Shown here: positions 60,939 through 64,000 of the stretch, piece after piece | How the letters are laid out: each line of letters opens with the position of its first letter | Position numbering within the stretch: the first letter of the stretch is position 1 | From: an uncultured Acidobacteriaceae bacterium | Lineage (GTDB): Bacteria > Acidobacteriota > Terriglobia > Terriglobales > Acidobacteriaceae | DNA: 64,000 bases | Assembly: GCA_903904755.1 (NCBI GenBank) | Contig: CAIVDV010000015.1 | Span: forward strand, 1-64,000 | Direction: 5' to 3' | Notes under the pieces: generated by a model | Told to the model about the DNA's origin: nothing | Databases searched by the model: none | What the model saw: the letters and a program-made list of their open reading frames with translations, nothing else | Position numbers and translations under genes: made by a program

Positions 60939-60990
60939 CAGCCCCTTGCCTCCCAACCGCAGCGATTGCGGCTTGGGAAGCAAGGGGCTG
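60939..60990 (+). terminator. Long two-sided terminator hairpin
   Basis: About 22 bp in blocks: CAGCCCCTTGC/GCAAGGGGCTG, TCCCAA/TTGGGA, CCGCA/TGCGG. Flanked by AACAAAAA on the left, which would be a T-run for the minus-strand M3 gene. Convergent genes share it. Confidence 0.8.
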
Positions 60991-61003
60991 ATTCTGTTGC
61001 GGC

Positions 61004-63007
61004 TTATGCCAGTGCGCCGTCGGCAAATTCCTCGTTGAGCCAGTCAGAGAAGGGGCCGAAGTCTTCGTCGCGGCCGAGGAAGTCCTGCACCATTTGCCTA
61101 CCGGAGCGGGAGCCGCCCTGTGCGAGCACAGTCTCGCGGTATTTTTTGCCGGCATGGCCATCGAGCAGGTTGTCGGGGTCGAACTGGGCGAAGAAGTCCA
61201 GTGCGATGACCTTGTCGAAGGCGTAGGTGTAGTAGTTGGAGCTGTAGCCGGTGAGGTGGCCAAAGCTGGCATACATGCGGTTGCCTTCCACCCACTGCCA
61301 GGGCTGCAGGCTCTCGTAGAGGCGGCGGGTGATGCGGTCGAGATCGAGGGCGTGGGGGTCCTGGTCGTGCAGGTCGAGCGACAGGGTGGTGTAGTAGAGC
61401 TGGGAGCGCATCCAGTCTGCGCGGCCAAAGGCCCCGGCGAGCTTCATCTTGCGGATAAGCTCGGCGGGGAGGACCTCTCCGGTCTGGTAGTGTCGGGCGA
61501 AGCTCTGCAGCAGCGGAATGTCGCGGAAGAACTCTTCCAGCATCTGCGAAGGGACTTCGATGAAGTCACCTTCCGTGGCGAAGCCGGAGAGGCCCGCCCA
61601 CTCTGTACGGCCGCCGAGGATGGCGTGCATGAGGTGGCCGAACTCATGGAAGTAGGTGACGACGTCGGAGTACTGCATCAGGCCGGGGTCGCCAGGGTCG
61701 CCGCCGGGGAAGTTGCAGATGAGCGCAGCCTCAGGGAGATAACGGCCCCGCACACCGGAGACGACCGGGGCGGCGGAGAACCACTTGTCCTTGCCGTCGC
61801 GGGGGTGCATGTCGAGATAGAAGCGGCCGACGTGCTGGTTGGCCTCGTAGACGTCAAAAACGGAGACGGCGGGGTGCCAGGCGATGACACTGGAGCGGCG
61901 GAACTCGATTTTGAAGAGGCGGGCGGCGGTGTCGAGGACGCCCTGCTCGACCTGCGCGTAGGGGAAGTAGGGGCGAACGGACTGGGAGTCGAAGGCGAAC
62001 CGGTCACGGCGGAACTGCTCGTACCAGTAGGCACGGCTGGCGGCGTTGATGTTCTCAAGTTCAGGCTGGTGGGTTCGGGCGAAGGCGAGAACCATCTCCA
62101 CTTCGCGCTCGGCACCGATGCGGCTGGCTTCTTCCAGCTTGGCGATGAAGGTGCGGACGTTGGCAGCGGAGCCCATCATCTGGTCTGCGGTGGCAAGGTC
62201 GGCCCAACTGCGGAAGCCGAGCAGCGTGGCGATGGCCTGGCGGGTGTACAGCAGGTCAAGCAGCACCTGCACGTTGGCAGGAAAGGCGCGGGTGTTGTAG
62301 GCGATGAACATGCGCTCGCGCAGGGCCTGGGACCTGGCAAAGGTCATCACGGGCTGCATGTCTGGCTGGTCCGTGGTGAGCAGGTAGTGGCCGTCGCAGT
62401 TGGGGGTGTGGCGGGCGAGGTAGTCCTCGGGGAGGCCATCGAGCTCGCCGGCGTCTTCGACGAGGACGGACTTTGCGCCTTCCTGGATGTTGCGGCCAAA
62501 CTCGAGCGAGAGCCGCGTGGTGGTCTCGTGGAGCTGGGCGAGGTGGGCGCGGGTGGCTTCGTCCTTGTCCACGCCAGAGAGGCGGTAGCCGAGCAGGGTG
62601 CGCTCGACAAGACGGCGGGTGGCGGGAGAGGCGGGCGTGAGGTTGACGGCGCTGAGCGCCTCGTAGACGTCGCGGTTGAGGCCGAGGGCGGTGCCAACCA
62701 TGGCGACCTGCTGCGCGGCCTCCTGGGCCTGATCGCGCACGGCTTTGTCGGCAGCGACGGAGTTCAGAACACCTGCCTGGGAGCCGGCAAGGTTGAGCTG
62801 TTCAATGGCAATGTCGTAGAGGCGCAGGGTGTTGTCGATGGTGCGGGGGCCCTGTACCGCGAGGAGGGCGGCAATGGCCGCGTCGGCGGTAGCAAGACGG
62901 TCGCGCACCCAACCGGCAAAATCCTCGGCGGTGAGCGGATGGCCGATGGGCGTTTCCCAGGAATGGGTGCGCGGCGTGGGATCAAGCAGGGTGCCAGTTT
63001 CGCTCAT
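61004..63007 (-). CDS. M3 family oligopeptidase
   Basis: 667 aa from ATG 63007 with GGAGGC upstream. Zinc motif HEFGH at residues 454-458 and downstream Glu in GFATEGDFIEVPSQMLE. Thimet-like helical domain. Cytoplasmic; degrades short peptides, complementing the secreted M13 and M28 enzymes. No signal peptide. Family members are about 680 aa, so it is full length. Confidence 0.92.
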   Translation of the reverse strand: MSETGTLLDPTPRTHSWETPIGHPLTAEDFAGWVRDRLATADAAIAALLAVQGPRTIDNTLRLYDIAIEQLNLAGSQAGVLNSVAADKAVRDQAQEAAQQVAMVGTALGLNRDVYEALSAVNLTPASPATRRLVERTLLGYRLSGVDKDEATRAHLAQLHETTTRLSLEFGRNIQEGAKSVLVEDAGELDGLPEDYLARHTPNCDGHYLLTTDQPDMQPVMTFARSQALRERMFIAYNTRAFPANVQVLLDLLYTRQAIATLLGFRSWADLATADQMMGSAANVRTFIAKLEEASRIGAEREVEMVLAFARTHQPELENINAASRAYWYEQFRRDRFAFDSQSVRPYFPYAQVEQGVLDTAARLFKIEFRRSSVIAWHPAVSVFDVYEANQHVGRFYLDMHPRDGKDKWFSAAPVVSGVRGRYLPEAALICNFPGGDPGDPGLMQYSDVVTYFHEFGHLMHAILGGRTEWAGLSGFATEGDFIEVPSQMLEEFFRDIPLLQSFARHYQTGEVLPAELIRKMKLAGAFGRADWMRSQLYYTTLSLDLHDQDPHALDLDRITRRLYESLQPWQWVEGNRMYASFGHLTGYSSNYYTYAFDKVIALDFFAQFDPDNLLDGHAGKKYRETVLAQGGSRSGRQMVQDFLGRDEDFGPFSDWLNEEFADGALA

Positions 63008-63164
63008 GATTACAGAAGCCTCCAAAAGTATAGGGTGCCATATTTGGCTGGGGGTGTGCTGCGGGAAGGGTGCAGCGTTGGCGCGCTGTGGCGGAATTGG
63101 AAGCACCCGCGCGGGAATACTTGCATAACCGGCGCATCCGCTTTAAGATGCCGCAGTTACCCCT

Positions 63165-64000
63165 ATGCCGGACCGGAGTTCCATCACGACTGCTTCTTCC
63201 CTGCGATCGCGGGCGGGGCGGCTGTGCGTTGCCCTGCAGGGAGCGACAGTGGACGAGATCCTGCGGCGCGCAGAAGCGGCGCTTGGGGAGAGCGCGTTTC
63301 TGGAGTTCCGGCTGGATTCGCTGGAAAAACCCGAGGCTGGGGTGGAGCCGATTGCGCGCGTCCTGGCCGAGCAGCAGGCGCGGCGCGGGGAGCTGGCCGC
63401 GATTGCCACCTGCCGGCGCAAGGAAGCCGGGGGCGGATTTGCCGGGACGCTGGACGAGGAAGTGGAGATTCTGACAGCAGCGGCCGAGGCGGGATTCTCG
63501 ATTCTGGACCTGGCAATTGAGTCGGCTGAGGCGCTGGGAGCGAGCCGCGTGGAGACGCTGCACGAAAGCTGGAACGATGCCGGAGCGGCGATGCTGGTCA
63601 GCTTCCACGACTTCCGGAAAGCAGCCGACCCGACCGCGGTGCTGGAGCGGGTGCGGCGGTTTGAGCCGGACTTCCTGAAGATTGTGACCACCGCGCGCAC
63701 GCTGGCCGACAGCCTGAATCTGCTGGATTGGCTGAAGGAGCACGCCGACGACGGCCAACTGGTGGCGATTGCGATGGGCGAGGCGGGGATACTGACGCGG
63801 ATTCTCAGCCTCAGGGCCGGGTCGGCATTTACCTTTGCCGCGGCACCGGACGGAGCGGAGACCGCGCCGGGCCAGATGACGGCTCGCACGCTGAAGGATC
63901 TGTACCACATTGGCGAGTTGGACCAGGCGACGCGGATTTACGGCGTGGCGGGCAATCCGGTCTCGCACTCCCTGAGCCCGCTGATGCAAAACACGGCCTT
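63165..64000 (+). CDS. aroDE: Bifunctional 3-dehydroquinate dehydratase/shikimate dehydrogenase, 5-prime part
   Basis: 278 codons to the right edge. First domain: type I dehydroquinase (FLEFRLDS with Glu, SFHDF with the catalytic His at 148, and FLKIVTTA with the Schiff-base Lys near 172). After residue about 255 the second domain starts: YGVAGNPVSHSLSPLMQN, the shikimate dehydrogenase motif. The fused arrangement resembles plant enzymes and several Acidobacteria and Planctomycetes. Two adjacent steps of the shikimate pathway in one protein; pairs with the aroF at 22 kb in the same pathway. Confidence 0.92.
   Translation, partial: MPDRSSITTASSLRSRAGRLCVALQGATVDEILRRAEAALGESAFLEFRLDSLEKPEAGVEPIARVLAEQQARRGELAAIATCRRKEAGGGFAGTLDEEVEILTAAAEAGFSILDLAIESAEALGASRVETLHESWNDAGAAMLVSFHDFRKAADPTAVLERVRRFEPDFLKIVTTARTLADSLNLLDWLKEHADDGQLVAIAMGEAGILTRILSLRAGSAFTFAAAPDGAETAPGQMTARTLKDLYHIGELDQATRIYGVAGNPVSHSLSPLMQNTA

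Noticed and set aside
61094-63520. An 808-codon + strand frame across the M3 peptidase
   Set aside because: Antisense to an intact M3 gene and Gly/Val/Glu-rich without domains.
1-64000. tRNA or rRNA genes
   Set aside because: No cloverleaf with a GGTTCRAATCC-type arm or rRNA core sequence was recognised; I could not run a tRNA search.

Overview
The window looks like chromosomal DNA of a GC-rich acidobacterium, probably a member of the Terriglobia (Acidobacteriaceae-like). The evidence is a VWFA-type secreted protein of the kind common in that phylum, a DUF5916/CBM9-like outer-membrane protein beside a GH31 glycosidase, many secreted metallopeptidases (M3, M13, M28 twice, M48), clustered lactonase-like beta-propeller lipoproteins, and REP-like palindromic repeats around a RAYT transposase. 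The assignment is by gene content only. About 57 protein genes are supported, plus one probable remnant. Several are partial, very short, or need their start corrected: nadA at the left edge, ccmD (37 aa), two small peptides of 26 and 49 aa, and aroDE at the right edge.

Layout. 0-4.5 kb: partial nadA, a lysozyme-like gene, then tatB-tatC-glutaminyl-cyclase-like M28-terC in one tight + strand run. At about 4.55 kb the GC skew of the + strand flips from C-rich to G-rich and stays G-rich to the end, regardless of gene strand. 4.5-9.9 kb: TetR with a perfect palindromic operator facing a DUF4260 gene, an MFS exporter, and a glutamate-carboxypeptidase-like M28. 10-19.9 kb: GH31, DUF5916, a Tat-exported sugar isomerase-like protein, VWFA, queG, csp and yihY. 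19.9-27.4 kb is almost entirely on the minus strand. It holds a winged-helix gene, a YncE-like lipoprotein coupled to aroF, and a cytochrome c maturation operon, ccmE-ccmA-ybaK-ccmB-ccmC-ccmD. CcmE in this operon has Cys in place of the haem-binding His, and a small hydrophobic peptide gene lies on each side. 27.7-35.1 kb: M48 and partner, GT2, STN-like protein, NUDIX, hydrolase, ubiX. 35.6-38.2 kb: a VapBC-type module with duplicated palindromic operator, then four copies of a ~131 bp hairpin repeat flanking a RAYT gene. 38.2-47.4 kb: purB, a NatAB-type ABC exporter with an SRPBCC gene, recG with an insertion, acpS and an orphan MCE (MlaD-like) protein. 47.5-54.1 kb: M13 peptidase and three tandem beta-propeller lipoproteins sharing a promoter architecture. 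54.2-64 kb: a decayed antitoxin-like ORF, HU, pgeF, an SDR, a large NHL/Ig secreted protein, an M3 peptidase and the start of a fused aroD-aroE.

How the genes fit together. Protein export and maturation are prominent: Tat translocase, haem delivery to cytochromes c, pyroglutamate formation and secreted peptidases. Peptide and polysaccharide scavenging is a second theme (M28, M13, M3, GH31, DUF5916). Central metabolism is represented by both ends of the shikimate route (aroF, aroDE), NAD, purine, queuosine and UbiX/prenyl-FMN synthesis. The most unusual items are the His-to-Cys CcmE operon with an embedded ybaK and flanking small peptides, the REP/RAYT cluster, the shared promoter of the lactonase trio, and the skew switch. 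I recognised no tRNA, rRNA or CRISPR.
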